Below, in pieces: positions 63,556 through 64,000 of a DNA stretch of 64,000 nucleotides. Each line of letters opens with the position of its first letter. The stretch's first letter is position 1. Under the pieces are notes generated by a model. That model did not search any database. It had not been told where the DNA came from and saw only the letters and a list, made by a program, of their open reading frames with translations. The position numbers and the translations under genes were made by a program. Source of the DNA: Thamnaconus septentrionalis (Eukaryota; Chordata; Actinopteri; Tetraodontiformes; Monacanthidae); assembly GCA_009823395.1 (NCBI GenBank), contig CM020506.1:23360501-23424500 (forward strand), read 5' to 3'.

Positions 63556-64000
63556 TGCCAGTGCAATGCGAACAGTGTACATTGCCATGGTCGTTTCGGA
63601 GATGTCTGCCTTGGCCTCATTGCATTCAATGTCCTGAAAGATGGAGATAACGGAACAATAAGCTGTGTCACCCTAACCTTGACTACCAAAATCTAAGCAG
63701 CTCATCGTTGAGGCAAAGTGCATATTAAATTTAAAATTTAAAAATTTAATTATTTTTAAATAAATTGACTTAAGACACTGTAGACATAACATTCATGAGA
63801 ATGAAATGGACGAGTTCAAGTTCACAATGACCTCAAGACCTTTGACCCTTTGGCCTGAAAAACAAAAAGTCAAAAAGTTAGATTATGTACAAATGGAGTT
63901 AGTACATTCATCAATTTTGATATGATAAAAAAGTAATGTTTGAGAACAGCGTTGTTCTAGAGGTGAATTGAATGAGGTGCATGTCATGTCTCATCGCTTA
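63556..64000. other. No gene recognised
   Basis: AT-rich, with short ATTTAAAATTTAAAAATTTA repetition at 63,726-63,760. Confidence 0.4.

Overview
This 64 kb window looks like nuclear DNA from a teleost fish. The evidence is intron-bearing AT-rich DNA with long (CA)n/(GT)n and (TA)n tracts, a TRIM16-like immune-type gene, and fish-typical repeats: Tc1/mariner, hAT, PIF/Harbinger, Penelope-like, L2-type LINEs, tRNA-derived SINE and LTR elements. There are no operons, bacterial genes, rRNA genes or CRISPR arrays. All family names come from reading translated sequence by eye; nothing was searched against a database.

Layout. 1-2.8 kb is a stack of Penelope-like, Harbinger and two hAT fragments with a 366 bp Tc1-type MITE. 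2.9-3.1 kb holds a possible host exon (FERM/protein 4.1-like). 6.2-7.6 kb is a hAT remnant plus a 0.9 kb (TA)n tract. 9,568-12,067 is a whole 2.5 kb IS630/Tc1-type transposon with TA target duplications and a broken multi-exon transposase. 13.5-14.2 kb is a Penelope-type reverse transcriptase relic. 17,303-18,673 is the clearest host gene, a single-exon TRIM ORF with RING, coiled coil and PRY-SPRY but no B-box. 19.0-21.0 kb is an AT-rich repeat split by a LINE that is itself split by a solo LTR with a perfect CTCTA duplication.

21.05-28.06 kb is the first highlight: a long-TIR element carrying an ISXO2/Merlin-type transposase on + and a second gene on - (acidic/Ser, then Lys/His-rich, then a VGVDRNTI motif). 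The two run divergently from a shared ~0.3 kb middle, and L2, SINE, Tc1 and hAT copies are nested inside. 28-40 kb holds LINE, SINE, Tc1, Harbinger and MITE relics, a TTAA-flanked element and a CpG-rich stretch. 41,005-44,994 is a hAT element with a perfect 8 bp duplication.

46.0-50.5 kb is the second highlight. A Harbinger nuclease frame is interrupted at two TTAA sites. One insert (46,597-49,605) carries what reads as an intact three-exon, 92-residue gene resembling the Cys-rich intracellular domain of P2X7. The rest holds a SANT-type transposon gene relic (52.8 kb), a 725 bp solo LTR with CATAC duplications, a second BED-hAT copy, an intronless ENTPD7-like pseudogene (57.9-59.4 kb), a LINE reverse transcriptase relic and a TRIM coiled-coil relic.

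Apart from TRIM, the P2X7-domain gene and possibly the FERM-like exon, essentially all coding signal is transposon-derived and decayed. The window is best read as a transposon graveyard whose insertion order can be partly reconstructed.
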